Assembly (NCBI RefSeq): GCF_000376845.1
Contig: NZ_AQXY01000030.1
Span: 248,001-312,000, forward strand
Length of the DNA stretch: 64,000 bases
From: Thioalkalivibrio sp. ALE14
GTDB lineage: Bacteria > Pseudomonadota > Gammaproteobacteria > Ectothiorhodospirales > Ectothiorhodospiraceae
Direction: 5' to 3'
Shown: piece by piece, positions 25,832-35,770 of the stretch
Layout of the letters: every line of letters begins with the position of its first letter
Numbering within the stretch: the first letter of the stretch is position 1
Position numbers and translations under genes: made by a program
Notes under the pieces: model-generated
Told to the model about the DNA's origin: nothing
Seen by the model: only the letters and a program-made list of their open reading frames with translations
Databases searched by the model: none

Positions 25832-25860
25832 TTGTCACACGGCCCCGGTTCCGCTAGATT
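25832..25860 (+). promoter_or_regulatory. Predicted sigma-70 promoter of the pil-chp operon
   Basis: TTGTCA (25832-25837) and TAGATT (25855-25860) have the ideal 17-base spacing and lie 28 bases before the pilG start. The -35 box matches consensus at five of six positions. Confidence 0.6.
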
Positions 25861-25888
25861 CGGGGCGAAATGACCTCAGGGGGAGAAG

Positions 25889-26305
25889 GTGTCTAACGCG
25901 CTTGCCGAAGCGGACTCGGCCACCGAGTTTCAGGGGCTCAAGGTCATGGTGATCGATGACAGCAAGACCATTCGGCGCACCGCCGAGTCCTTGCTGCAGA
26001 AGCACGGGGCCGAGGTCATCACCGCCGTGGACGGCTTCGAGGCGCTGTCCAAGGTGGCACAGTCGCGTCCGGATATCATCTTCATCGACGTGATGATGCC
26101 GCGTCTGGATGGCTACCAGACCTGTGCCCTGATCAAGAACAACAAGCAGTTTCGCGCCACGCCGATCATCATGCTGTCGAGCAAGGACAGCGTGTTCGAC
26201 AAGGCGAAAGGCCGCGTTGTGGGGTCGGAGGACTACCTCACCAAGCCCTTCACCAGGGACGACCTCCTGGGCGCCATGCGTCAGTACGCCAGCCCCGCGG
26301 CATGA
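25889..26305 (+). CDS. pilG: Twitching motility response regulator PilG
   Basis: A 138-residue single-domain (CheY-like) receiver of the Pil-Chp chemosensory system; in Pseudomonas PilG promotes pilus extension and cAMP synthesis through FimL/CyaB. The receiver has VMVIDDSKTIRR acidic pocket, phospho-acceptor aspartate in IIFIDVMMPRLDGYQ, MLSSKDSVFDKAKG and LTKPFTRDDLL with the conserved lysine. The start is GTG 25889 behind a GGGGGAG ribosome site. It begins the operon downstream of a good promoter; pilH follows after 37 bases. Confidence 0.96.
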   Translation: MSNALAEADSATEFQGLKVMVIDDSKTIRRTAESLLQKHGAEVITAVDGFEALSKVAQSRPDIIFIDVMMPRLDGYQTCALIKNNKQFRATPIIMLSSKDSVFDKAKGRVVGSEDYLTKPFTRDDLLGAMRQYASPAA

Positions 26306-26342
26306 CGCATCCTGTTACATCAACCAAGGAAAGACGAACCCC

Positions 26343-26708
26343 ATGGCCCGCATTCTGATCGTTGACGATTCGCCGACCGAGATCCACGTGCTGCGCACCA
26401 TGCTCGAAAAACACGGGCATTCGGTGACTACCGCCGAGAGCGGCGAGGACGGGGTCGCGGCCGCCAAGTCGCAGGTCCCGGATCTGGTGCTGATGGATGT
26501 CGTGATGCCCGGGCTGAACGGCTTCCAGGCGACCCGCCAGCTGTCCCAGGCCGAAGAGACGTCGCACGTGCCGGTGGTCGTGGTCAGCACCAAGGATCAG
26601 GCGACCGACCGGGTCTGGGCGATGCGCCAGGGCGCCCGCGACTACATCACCAAGCCGGTCGTCGAGAAGAACCTGCTGGAAACCATCGGGAAGTACCTGT
26701 CGGCATGA
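26343..26708 (+). CDS. pilH: Twitching motility response regulator PilH
   Basis: A 121-residue CheY-like receiver. It begins MARILIVDDSPTEIHVLRTM, has the phospho-acceptor aspartate in LVLMDVVMPGLNGFQATRQL, the VVSTKDQATDRVW threonine/lysine region and YITKPVVEKNLL. In Pseudomonas PilH promotes retraction or drains phosphate from the ChpA kinase, opposing PilG. Its stop overlaps the pilI start by 4 bases, as expected for coupled expression. Confidence 0.97.
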   Translation: MARILIVDDSPTEIHVLRTMLEKHGHSVTTAESGEDGVAAAKSQVPDLVLMDVVMPGLNGFQATRQLSQAEETSHVPVVVVSTKDQATDRVWAMRQGARDYITKPVVEKNLLETIGKYLSA

Positions 26709-27286
26709 AGACCGACCTGTCCTCGCCGTTTGCGCTGATCGCGAGCCTTGATCGCGAAGGGCGCCGCGTCAATCGCGAGTTGCGGCGGGACATCGGGACC
26801 GGCTGGCGCGGCGTGCTGCTGCGCGTCGGCGACTTCCGCTTTCTGGTCGACATGGACGCGATCGCCGAGGTTGCCGACCCGATGACGCTGACCCGCGTTC
26901 CGCTGGCGGATTCCGCCGTGCTGGGTGTGGGCAACCTGCGCGGGCTGGTGCTGCCGGTATTCGATATGGGCCAGCTGTTGCTGGACCGGCCGTTGCCGGA
27001 CGACGCGACCGGACAGCGGATCGTGGTGGCGCCCCAGGGCCAGGGCATGGCCGGGCTGCTGGTCAGCCAGGTGGAAGGGATGCGTCGCTGCATCCCGTCC
27101 CAGCGTCGGCTGGAAGTCTCGGTCCCCGAGGCCGTCCGGCCCTATATTACTGGCGGATTCGATCTCGGGCACCGGCTGCATCCGGTGCTCGATCTGGATC
27201 TGCTGCTGAATGACAATAATCGCTTTACCGGCACGGGCTTGGCCGGTACATCCAGTAGCGAACAGTCCGCAGCCGCCGTCGGATGA
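26705..27286 (+). CDS. pilI: CheW-like coupling protein PilI
   Basis: A 193-residue protein with one CheW domain (about residues 30-175). It should couple the receptor PilJ to the histidine kinase ChpA at the cell pole. Recognisable segments are the LLRVGDFRFLVDMDAIAEVADP strand pair, VGNLRGLVLPVFDMGQLL (the usual N-x-R-G core) and HRLHPVLDLDLLL. It overlaps pilH by ATGA and precedes pilJ by 36 bases. Confidence 0.94.
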   Translation: MKTDLSSPFALIASLDREGRRVNRELRRDIGTGWRGVLLRVGDFRFLVDMDAIAEVADPMTLTRVPLADSAVLGVGNLRGLVLPVFDMGQLLLDRPLPDDATGQRIVVAPQGQGMAGLLVSQVEGMRRCIPSQRRLEVSVPEAVRPYITGGFDLGHRLHPVLDLDLLLNDNNRFTGTGLAGTSSSEQSAAAVG

Positions 27287-27322
27287 CGCGGGGCGCGGGG
27301 CTGCGACAGGGGGTATGAACTG

Positions 27323-29413
27323 ATGGGATCGAGTCGTCGCGCACGTAATTTTGTCCTCGGGGGGCTTTTGGTACTGGCCCTGATCGCGACTGGCGGGGCC
27401 TTTACCTACCACGAGTACGAGCAAAGCCAGTACCGCGACCGGATCGCGCTGGCCAACGACCTGCGCCTGCTGTCGCAGCGCCTGGCCACCAGCTCGCTGG
27501 AGGCGGCCGGGGGCTCCGCGCAGGCGTTCTCCGACCTGCAGACCCTGCGCGATGACTTCGAGGCGCGTCTGGAGCGGATCCGCGAAGGGGGCGAAGGGCT
27601 GCAGCCGCTGCCCGAGCCGCTGCATGAAGATATCGCCACGGTCGACCGCGAATGGGCGGCGTATCGCGAAGATATCAACACCGTCATCCTCGGACGTTCG
27701 GATATCCAGCTGATCACCGAGTTCTCCGACGCCGTGGCGGCGTTTTCCCCGGAGCTCTCGCGGCTGTCCGATGACGTCGTGCGCCGCATGACCCAGATCG
27801 GCGAACCGCCCGAGCAGGTCTATGTGGCCGCGCGCCAGACCATGCTCATCCAGCGCATCGCCAACAGCCTGGGCCGCGTGCTCCAGGGTGGCGCCGAGGC
27901 GGCTACCGCGATCGAGCGCTTCGAGCGCGACGCAACCCTGTATGGCCGTGTGCTGGACGGTCTGATCGAGGGCTTCGCGCCGCTGGGCGTGGAACCCGTC
28001 GACGACGCGCAGGCCCGCGCCCTGCTGCAGGAGATCGCGACCCTGTTCGTCGCCTTCAGCGAGGCGGTGGAAGGGGTTCTGGATACCTCCACGCAGGTGT
28101 TCGAGGTCAATGCCGCCGCATCCAGTGTCGAGGCCAGCAGTGGCGCGATGCTCGAGACCACCGGCGAGTTCGAGAACGCGATTGTCCGGGAGGCCGAACG
28201 GGCGGGCGTGATCGCCCTGATCGGGTTTGGGTTCGGCGGGGTGGCGCTGCTCCTGCTGATCGCAATGGGGCTGTTCCTCTACCGCGACACCAAGCGTGAG
28301 CTGGCCGAGACCGAGGCCCAGAACGAACGCAACCAGCAGGCGATCCTGCGCCTGCTCGACGAAATGATGAACCTGGCGGACGGGGACCTCACCGTGAACG
28401 CGACGGTGACCGAGGACTTTACCGGGGCCATCGCGGACTCGATGAACTACGCGATCGAGAACCTGCGTACCCTGGTCGCGACCATCAATACGGTGGCGGC
28501 CGACATCAGCGAATCCTCCGCCACCACGCGTTCCCAGGTGCTGGGGCTGGCCGAGAAGTCGGAAGAGCAGGCCCGCGAGATCCAGCGCGCGGACGACGCG
28601 ATCGACGAGGTATCGCGCTCGGTCGACAAGGTGGCCCAGGACGCCGAGCAGTCGGCCTCCGTGGCGCGTAACTCGGTGGAGATCGCATCCCGCGGTGCGG
28701 GTACCGTGCGCCGCTCCATCGAGGGCATGGACAGCATCCGCGAGCAGATCCAGGAGACCGCGAAACGCATCAAGCGGCTGGGTGAGTCCTCGCAGGAGAT
28801 CGGCGACATCATCGGTCTGATCAACGACATCGCCGAACAGACCAACGTGCTGGCGCTGAATGCGGCGATCCAGGCGTCCGCGGCGGGCGAGGCCGGTCGC
28901 GGCTTCGCGGTGGTGGCGGACGAGGTCCAGCGCCTCGCGGAGCGTTCCTCCAGTGCAACCCGTCAGGTGGAGGGGCTGGTCAAGGCCATCCAGGCCGATA
29001 CCAGCGAGGCCGTGAGCTCGATGGAGCAGAGTACCGCGAACGTGGTTCAGGGGGCCGAACTGGCCCAGGCCGCGGGTGAGGCGCTGTCCGAGATCGAACA
29101 GGTCTCCGCCGACCTGGCCGACCTGATCGACGGCATCTCCTCTTCGGCGCGCAAGCAGTCCGAGATGGCGCAGGACGTGACGTCCATCATGTCGCAGATC
29201 CGCGAGATCACCTCCGAGACCACGCAGGGCACCCAGTCCACCGCGGCGGCGATCGGCGACCTCGCCCAGCTCTCGGCCCAGCTGCAGTCCTCGGTTGCGG
29301 ACTTCAAGCTGCCCGAGCCGGGCGGTTCGACCGATGCCATCGGCGCGGCACCCGAAGAGGCGGATTCCGACACCGACTCCGACGCGACGCCCACCGACGA
29401 ACAACGGGCCTGA
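27323..29413 (+). CDS. pilJ: Type IV pilus methyl-accepting chemoreceptor PilJ
   Basis: A 696-residue transmembrane receptor. Two membrane helices (about 13-33 and 296-318) bracket a periplasmic region containing PilJ-type helical sensor modules. The cytoplasmic part has a HAMP-like segment followed by the long coiled-coil signalling domain. Its hairpin tip is [20 protein letters not shown] with [17 protein letters not shown] just after. In Pseudomonas PilJ senses pilus tension or pilin and activates ChpA. Glutamine/glutamate-rich methylation regions flank the tip, yet no CheR (PilK) or CheB (ChpB) gene is in this operon. The acidic C-terminal tail ends [17 protein letters not shown]. Confidence 0.95.
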   Translation: MGSSRRARNFVLGGLLVLALIATGGAFTYHEYEQSQYRDRIALANDLRLLSQRLATSSLEAAGGSAQAFSDLQTLRDDFEARLERIREGGEGLQPLPEPLHEDIATVDREWAAYREDINTVILGRSDIQLITEFSDAVAAFSPELSRLSDDVVRRMTQIGEPPEQVYVAARQTMLIQRIANSLGRVLQGGAEAATAIERFERDATLYGRVLDGLIEGFAPLGVEPVDDAQARALLQEIATLFVAFSEAVEGVLDTSTQVFEVNAAASSVEASSGAMLETTGEFENAIVREAERAGVIALIGFGFGGVALLLLIAMGLFLYRDTKRELAETEAQNERNQQAILRLLDEMMNLADGDLTVNATVTEDFTGAIADSMNYAIENLRTLVATINTVAADISESSATTRSQVLGLAEKSEEQAREIQRADDAIDEVSRSVDKVAQDAEQSASVARNSVEIASRGAGTVRRSIEGMDSIREQIQETAKRIKRLGESSQEIGDIIGLINDIAEQTNVLALNAAIQASAAGEAGRGFAVVADEVQRLAERSSSATRQVEGLVKAIQADTSEAVSSMEQSTANVVQGAELAQAAGEALSEIEQVSADLADLIDGISSSARKQSEMAQDVTSIMSQIREITSETTQGTQSTAAAIGDLAQLSAQLQSSVADFKLPEPGGSTDAIGAAPEEADSDTDSDATPTDEQRA

Positions 29414-29428
29414 CGGCGGACACGGCCG

Positions 29429-32400
29429 ATGGCATCCAGCGCACTGAACTGGGTCCGCGACGAACTCGACAAACTGTTTGTCGAGGTCCAGGACGCATTG
29501 CGGCGATATTCCGACGATCCCGACTGCGGTGACTGCCTGGCCGAGGCCCGCAGCCGGGTTGAACAGATCCGCAATACCCTCGTCATGGTCCAGGTGGAGA
29601 GCGTGGTCCTGATCCTGGACGAGATGCTGCAGGTCCTGGACGAGATGCAGCAGGCGGACGAGCCGAACGTCGGGGCCACCGAGCCCCTGCTGCGCGCTTC
29701 CCTGCAGCTCCCGGATTACCTCGAGAACGAGGGGGATGGCGAGTTGCCCTCGCCGATGATCCTGGTGCCCCTGCTGAACGAGTTGCGCAGCAGTCGGGGG
29801 GCTTCGTTACTGCTTGATGTGGCGGCATTGATGCCGGACCCGCAGGCTGTCGATGACGCGCGGGTCGGTTCCGGCGGTGAGGTCCTGGAGCCGGCTGCAC
29901 GGATCCCGGTGCTCCAGGAGGCCCGGCGCCGGTTCCAGCGTGACCTGCTGGAGCTGGTTCGCGGCGCGGACGCGACCGGCCCGGCCGCGCGCCTGCAGGC
30001 GACCGCTCGCACGGTGGAGGAGGCCGTCCCGGCGGGCGAGGCCCGGCGTCTTTTCTGGGTCGCCGGCGCCGTGCTGGAGGCTGTTGCCGAGGGCGGGATC
30101 GAGGCCGATACGGATGTACGACGCCTGGTCGGGCGAGTCGACCGTGAGCTCGGACGCTATCTGAACGTGCTGTCGGCCCATGTGGAAACCGGTGGCGCGG
30201 CATCGGAGCCGGATTACGAGACGCCATCAGAACTGATCAAGACCCTGCTGTTCCACGTGGCCTGCGCCACTTCCGAAGGGGAGCAGACCCTGGCCGTTCG
30301 CGAGGTCTTCGGCCTCGACCGCCTGAGCCTCGAGGAAGGCGGCAGTGGCGTCGGGCGCTCGGTCTACGACAACCTGCGCCAGGCGCTGGAAGACGACCTC
30401 GTCGATGTGCGCGAGCGGCTGGATGTGCTGATGCGCTCCCCTGTGCGGGGCGCGGAAGAGCTCGCCAACCTTCGCGAACAGGTCGAGCGCATCGGTTCCA
30501 CGCTCAGCCTGCTGGGCCTGGATGCCGGGCAGGAGCATACCGATGCCCTGGCGGCCTCCCTGACCCCCGAGCGTGCCGGCGAGGCCGACGATCAGGTCGA
30601 CATGGTGCTGGCCGAGCACTTGCTGGCGCTGGAATCGCTGCTCGAATCCGGCCTGCGGCGCACCAGCCACAGCCCCTCGCCGCAGGCGGAGTTCGATCGT
30701 GCCCTGGCGGCGGCGGTCTACAAGGAGGCCCTGGTCGATGTGCGCCGGGTCCGCGATATCTTCCTGGGCTTTCTGGATGCCGGGCCGGACGCTCGCGGTG
30801 ACGGCCTCGACGAGGCCCGCGAGGGCCTGCGGCGCATCGAGGGGGCCATGTCGATGTCCGGCTTCGAGGCGCTGCACGCCCTGCTCGGGCCGCTGATCCG
30901 ACACCTCGACTCGCGTGCCGGGCTGGCCGCCGCCGACATGGACGAGGGCGAGGTGGAAGCCCTGGCCGAGGTCCTCAGCAGCATCGAGGTCGCGCTGGAG
31001 TCCTCCGGCCAGCCCTGGCGTGAACTGGACAGTGTCCATGAGCGCGGTATCGCGGCATTGCAGCGCATTGGCGCGATCTCCGGCGGTGATGACGCCGCCG
31101 CCGAGCCGCCTGTGGCGGCAGCCGTGTCCACCGCGCCCGATGCGGCGGATGAGCAGGACGCGGGTCGCGAGGACGATCTGGAAGCCCCGTTCCTCGCCGA
31201 AGTCGTGGACTTCGATGCGGACGCGCCGGACGACGAGGCCGCCGAGGCCTCTCCGGACGCGCACACCGAAGAAGATGGGGCCGTTGCCGGCAAGGTGCCC
31301 GCCGAACCACCGGGCAGACCGGTACCCGCCGGCGGACGCGATTCGCTGCCCTTCGACGATGCCGTCCTGGCCGACCAGGTGCGCGGCCCCGATGTCGATC
31401 CGGAGATCCTGGAAATTTTCCTCGAGGAGGCGGACGAAGAGGTCGCGAGCCTGCGCCAGCAGTTCCCCCTCTGGCAGACCAACCCGGCCGATCTCGACAG
31501 CCTGTCGGTGATTCGGCGTTCCTTCCATACCCTGAAGGGATCGGGTCGGCTGGCCGGCGCCCTGCGCCTGGGCGAGTTCGCCTGGGCCGTGGAGTCGTTC
31601 CTCAATCGCCTGCTGGATTCCGGCCAGGAGGCGGATCATGCGACCTTGCAGGTGATCGAGGACGCGATTGGTGTCCTGCCGGGCCTGGTAACCGAGGTTC
31701 GTGACGATACCGGGCCCGATACGCCCGTGCTGGACATTGCCCTGCGTCTGCGCGCCCTGGCTGGCGGTGAGTCCGAAGCCGAGGCCGGGATGGAGGACGA
31801 CGAGGCTGCCGAATCCGCCACGCCTCCGGGTGCGGAAGCGGAATTCGAGGCGCTGGCACGAACCCTCGATGACCTGGATGCACCCGAGGCCCCGGCGGTC
31901 GACGGCACTGCGGACACGGTCGGGGCCGAGCCGGACGCATCTGCCAATGACCTCCTGCAGGAGTCGGGTGCCTTCGTCCCCGACTTCCCTCCGGAGGCCC
32001 TCGAGCCGGAAAGCGCCGACGGCGAGGCCCCGGAATTGGGCCCGGATGCGGAATCGGCCGGCGAGGTCGAGCCGGAAGAGTCGCCCGCATCCGACGAGAC
32101 CGCCGGGCCGCTGGACCTCGATGAACTGGAGCTTCCGGCGGATGCCATCGAGCTGACGCAAGAGGCCCAGAACGAGGACGATTCGCTGCCGGCCGACGCC
32201 GGGATCGAGCTCGGGGAGGAAGGCGCGGAACCTGAAGGGGATGCCCTGGAAGACGTCGCGCCCGACGAGCCGGCCGAACCGGCGCTGGACCACACAGAGG
32301 CGCCCGCCGAACCCGCGGCGGCGCGTATGGATACGGACCCGCAGCTGTGGCAGGTGTTTGCCGCCGAGGCCCAGGTCCACCTCCTCACCCTGCGTGGCTG

Positions 32401-35218
32401 GCTGGACGAGGCCCAGTGGCGTCCGGACCGGATACCGAACCACGATCTCGAGCGTGCGCTGCATACCCTCAACGGAAGCGCGCGCACGGCCGACATCCGC
32501 GGCATCTACTCGGTCTGCGGGCCGTTCGAGCGCCTGATTCGCATCCATCGCGACATGGAATGGGCGTTGCCGGCCGAAGCCATTGCGTTGCTGCATCAGC
32601 TGGAGACCTACGTCGCCGATGCGGTGGGGGACGAGGAGCCCGATCCGGCCAAGGTGCAGGATCCGCCCTCCTGGGCCCCCGAGGTCTATGCCCTGCTCGA
32701 TCATGCGACCGCCGAACAGCTGCTGCGTGCCGACGAGCAGGCGAGCGAGGAAGAGTCGCCCGAATTCGACGAACTCGAGCCCGCCGTTGCCCCTGGCGTG
32801 GAGACGGACTCGGATACGGCCGGCGCACCCGATACGGCGCAGGAGCCGGAGCTGGAAATCGACTGGGAGTTCGCCGAGGTCTTCATCGAGGAGGCCCGTG
32901 ACATCCTCGAGGCCGCGTTCGCCGCACTGAATGGCTGGCGTGAAGCGGGTGGCCGTCCGGGACCGGATCAGAATGCCTTCCAGCGTGAGGTGCACACCCT
33001 GAAGGGCAGTGCCCGTATGGCCGGCTTTACCGTGGTCGGAGCGGTGGCGCACGCCCTGGAGAGCGCCTTGAGCGTGGAGACCGAGACCGGTCTCGAGCCG
33101 CGCGATGGTTTCTTCCAGCTCGCGGAACGGGCCTTGACGGATGTCCAGCACCTGGTCGAGCGAGGGGTGGGGGTCTGGCAGACAGACGAGTCGGCAAGCG
33201 AATCGTTGCCGGCTCTGCGCGCCTGGTCGGCGGGCGAGACGGATGTCGCCGCGCCCGATACGGAGAGCGAGGCGGACGCCGCCGAGGCCGGCGCGGCGAC
33301 GGACGACGAAGGTGCTTCCGGTGCCGAGATGGTGGCCGCCCAGACGGCCGAGGCCGATCGTCGCACCCACGATGCCCCCGAGACCGAAGGCCGGCGCATC
33401 CAGGATCAGGTGCGCATGGATGCCGAGGTCCTGGACAGCCTGGTCAACAACGCCGGCGAGCTGGCGACCTTCCATCGTCGCTTCGAACAGACCGTCGGGC
33501 GGGTCGAGGGCCAGGTCGACGAGCTCGAGCGCACCATCGCGCGCCTGCGCGACCAGTTGCGCAAACTCGAGATCGAGACCGAGGCGCAGATCCTGTTCCG
33601 GGTGGAGGAGGAGAGCGGTGAGGAGGCCCTCGACTTCGATCCATTGGAGATGGACCGCTATTCCGGTATCCAGCAGCTGTCGCGGGCGCTAGCCGAGAGT
33701 GTCAGCGACCTCGAGGCCCTGAAACAGGAAGTCGGCGACGAGCTCCAGAACGCCGGCGGGATCCTGCTGCAGCAGCGGCGGGTCGGGACCGACCTGCAGG
33801 ATCAGCTCATGCGCCAGCGCATGGTGCGCTTTGCCCGTATGGCGCCGCGCCTGCGGCGCGTGGTGCGCCAGGCCGGCGAGGATCTGGGCAAGCCCGTACG
33901 GGTTGAGTTCACCGGTCAGGGGGCCGAGCTCGACCGCGCCCTGCTGGAGCGTCTGGTCTCGCCGCTGGAACATTTGCTGCGCAACGCGATCGCGCACGGC
34001 ATCGAGTCTCCCGAAGAACGTGAACAGGCGCGCAAGCCCGCACAGGGCCAGATCGACGTCAGCCTCGAGCAGTCCGGCAGCGAGATTCGCCTGCAGGTGA
34101 CCGACGACGGCAAGGGGATCGATGCCGACGCCATCCGAGCGCGCGCCATCGAGCGGGGCTTGATCGCGGCCGACGCCGAAGTGAGCGATGCCCAGGCATT
34201 GCAATTGATCCTGCAGTCGGGCTTTTCCACCGCCGCCGAGGTCTCCCAGGTCGCAGGCCGCGGGGTCGGCCTGGACGTCGTGAACAGCGACGTCAAGCAG
34301 CTGGGGGGCACGCTGGATATCCAGTCGACCCCGGGCAAGGGGTCGCGTTTCACCATGCGCCTGCCGTTTACCCTGGCGATCTCCCAGGCCCTCCTGGTCC
34401 AGGTGGGCGAAGAGACGTTCGCCGTCCCGATGGCTTCGGTGGAGGGCGTGGTCCGTGCGCGTGCCGAGGAGATCGACCCTCGCGAGGGCGAATCGATCTA
34501 CAACTATGTGGGTCAGGACTACGAGGTGCGGAGCCTGGGTGACCTCATGGGCGTGGAGAGCCAGGCCGGAGTGGACCAGTTCCCCGATCACCCGTTCCCG
34601 TTGCTGCTGGTGCGCGCCGATGACCGGCGGGTGGCCCTGCGCATCGACGGCCTGCTGGGCAGTCAGGAGGTGGTGGTGAAGTCGGTGGGCCCGGTGTTGA
34701 GCCGCATCCCGGGCGTGGCGGGCGCGACCCTGCAGGGCGACGGTTCGGTCATGCTGATCCTGGATCTCAGCATGCTGGTGCGGTTTGCCGAGGCGACCGC
34801 GTCGCTACCGGAGGCTCCGCAGGCGGCGGGCGAGACAGCGGGTGCCAAGCGGATCATGGTGGTGGACGACTCGATCACCATCCGCAAGGTCACTGCGCGG
34901 CTGCTGACCCGTCACGGCTACGACGTGGTAACCGCCCGCGACGGTCTGGATGCCGTGGGCCTGCTCGACGAGCGTCGTCCGCAGCTGATCCTGCTGGACG
35001 TCGAGATGCCGCGTATGGATGGGTTCGAATTTGCCGCGCACGTGCGCGACCATCCGGACTTCGGGCAGGTGCCCATCATCATGATCACCTCGCGCAGCGG
35101 GACCAAGCACCGCGAGCGGGCCGACCGTCTCGGGGTTAACGGCTATCTCGGCAAGCCGTATCTGGAGAACGATCTGCTGAACGCGATCCGCGAGCAACTG
35201 CAGGAGGTGCCGGTATGA
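29429..35218 (+). CDS. chpA: Hybrid chemosensory histidine kinase ChpA
   Basis: A 1929-residue kinase that phosphorylates PilG and PilH. Order: an N-terminal FimL-like helical region (about 1-550) with degenerate Hpt-like bundles; an acidic linker; three canonical Hpt domains with phospho-histidines H700 (FHTLKGSGR), H1012 (LHTLNGSAR) and H1189 (VHTLKGSAR), separated by very acidic linkers; a dimerisation and ATPase core (N box around H1515, HLLRNAIAHG; G box DDGKGIDADAI; RGVGLDVV); a CheW-like domain; and a C-terminal receiver with aspartate D1857 (LLDVEMPRMDGF). P. aeruginosa ChpA is longer (about 2470 residues) with more transfer domains. The stop overlaps chpC by 4 bases. Confidence 0.95.
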   Translation: MASSALNWVRDELDKLFVEVQDALRRYSDDPDCGDCLAEARSRVEQIRNTLVMVQVESVVLILDEMLQVLDEMQQADEPNVGATEPLLRASLQLPDYLENEGDGELPSPMILVPLLNELRSSRGASLLLDVAALMPDPQAVDDARVGSGGEVLEPAARIPVLQEARRRFQRDLLELVRGADATGPAARLQATARTVEEAVPAGEARRLFWVAGAVLEAVAEGGIEADTDVRRLVGRVDRELGRYLNVLSAHVETGGAASEPDYETPSELIKTLLFHVACATSEGEQTLAVREVFGLDRLSLEEGGSGVGRSVYDNLRQALEDDLVDVRERLDVLMRSPVRGAEELANLREQVERIGSTLSLLGLDAGQEHTDALAASLTPERAGEADDQVDMVLAEHLLALESLLESGLRRTSHSPSPQAEFDRALAAAVYKEALVDVRRVRDIFLGFLDAGPDARGDGLDEAREGLRRIEGAMSMSGFEALHALLGPLIRHLDSRAGLAAADMDEGEVEALAEVLSSIEVALESSGQPWRELDSVHERGIAALQRIGAISGGDDAAAEPPVAAAVSTAPDAADEQDAGREDDLEAPFLAEVVDFDADAPDDEAAEASPDAHTEEDGAVAGKVPAEPPGRPVPAGGRDSLPFDDAVLADQVRGPDVDPEILEIFLEEADEEVASLRQQFPLWQTNPADLDSLSVIRRSFHTLKGSGRLAGALRLGEFAWAVESFLNRLLDSGQEADHATLQVIEDAIGVLPGLVTEVRDDTGPDTPVLDIALRLRALAGGESEAEAGMEDDEAAESATPPGAEAEFEALARTLDDLDAPEAPAVDGTADTVGAEPDASANDLLQESGAFVPDFPPEALEPESADGEAPELGPDAESAGEVEPEESPASDETAGPLDLDELELPADAIELTQEAQNEDDSLPADAGIELGEEGAEPEGDALEDVAPDEPAEPALDHTEAPAEPAAARMDTDPQLWQVFAAEAQVHLLTLRGWLDEAQWRPDRIPNHDLERALHTLNGSARTADIRGIYSVCGPFERLIRIHRDMEWALPAEAIALLHQLETYVADAVGDEEPDPAKVQDPPSWAPEVYALLDHATAEQLLRADEQASEEESPEFDELEPAVAPGVETDSDTAGAPDTAQEPELEIDWEFAEVFIEEARDILEAAFAALNGWREAGGRPGPDQNAFQREVHTLKGSARMAGFTVVGAVAHALESALSVETETGLEPRDGFFQLAERALTDVQHLVERGVGVWQTDESASESLPALRAWSAGETDVAAPDTESEADAAEAGAATDDEGASGAEMVAAQTAEADRRTHDAPETEGRRIQDQVRMDAEVLDSLVNNAGELATFHRRFEQTVGRVEGQVDELERTIARLRDQLRKLEIETEAQILFRVEEESGEEALDFDPLEMDRYSGIQQLSRALAESVSDLEALKQEVGDELQNAGGILLQQRRVGTDLQDQLMRQRMVRFARMAPRLRRVVRQAGEDLGKPVRVEFTGQGAELDRALLERLVSPLEHLLRNAIAHGIESPEEREQARKPAQGQIDVSLEQSGSEIRLQVTDDGKGIDADAIRARAIERGLIAADAEVSDAQALQLILQSGFSTAAEVSQVAGRGVGLDVVNSDVKQLGGTLDIQSTPGKGSRFTMRLPFTLAISQALLVQVGEETFAVPMASVEGVVRARAEEIDPREGESIYNYVGQDYEVRSLGDLMGVESQAGVDQFPDHPFPLLLVRADDRRVALRIDGLLGSQEVVVKSVGPVLSRIPGVAGATLQGDGSVMLILDLSMLVRFAEATASLPEAPQAAGETAGAKRIMVVDDSITIRKVTARLLTRHGYDVVTARDGLDAVGLLDERRPQLILLDVEMPRMDGFEFAAHVRDHPDFGQVPIIMITSRSGTKHRERADRLGVNGYLGKPYLENDLLNAIREQLQEVPV

Positions 35219-35706
35219 GCGAGGACGCACAGGCCCAGGCGGTCGAGGCCGTCATCGTCCAGCTGGATACGGGGTCCATCCTGCTGCCGCGCAGTGCCTT
35301 TCTCGAAGTCACGACGCGGGCGGGCGCGGTGGAGCAGGCATCGGAGCATCCCGATATCCCGTGGCTGGAGCCGAGCCTGGTCTGGCAGGACGTGCAGGTA
35401 CCAGTGGTCAACGTGAACCAGTTGCTGGACCCGGGCCGTGACACCGGCGAGGACCGCCGGCGCTTTACGCGGCTCCTGGTCATGCAGGCGGTGATGCAGC
35501 CCGATCACCTGCCGTTCTACGCGCTCGAGGTCCGCGGTACGCCGCACCCGGTGCAGATTACCCCGCAGAACATCTATGCGCTCGAGGACTCGGATGCCAC
35601 GCCGTGGTCCTGGCGGGTCAAGGCCTCCGGCGTGACCACCCACCTGTTGCGCCTGGATGCACTGGAACAGCGTCTCCTGGAGATCGCCGAGACCGAGCCT
35701 GCCTGA
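35215..35706 (+). CDS. chpC: CheW-like protein ChpC
   Basis: A 163-residue protein with a CheW-type fold: VIVQLDTGSILLPRSAFLEV at the start, WQDVQVPVVNVNQLLDP in the middle and ALEQRLLEI at the end. It overlaps chpA by ATGA and closes the operon. Position and size match ChpC of Pseudomonas, a second coupling protein linked to other receptors. The sequence is diverged from PilI. chpB (methylesterase) is absent between chpA and this gene. Confidence 0.85.
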   Translation: MSEDAQAQAVEAVIVQLDTGSILLPRSAFLEVTTRAGAVEQASEHPDIPWLEPSLVWQDVQVPVVNVNQLLDPGRDTGEDRRRFTRLLVMQAVMQPDHLPFYALEVRGTPHPVQITPQNIYALEDSDATPWSWRVKASGVTTHLLRLDALEQRLLEIAETEPA

Positions 35707-35770
35707 GGCCATCTCGCATCCAGGCAGGGTGCCCGCCGCTTCGCCCCTCGCCACAGCGAGAGAGTGCGCC

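Noticed and set aside
30227-33475. 1082-residue open frame opposite chpA
   Set aside because: Mirror of the strong GC-codon bias in chpA; low-complexity Gly/Arg/Leu composition and no domain.
35711-35740. Short repeat GCATCCAGGCNGGGTGCCC near 35717 and again near 35977
   Set aside because: The second occurrence is inside rsmE coding sequence; two short matches in GC-rich DNA can be chance.
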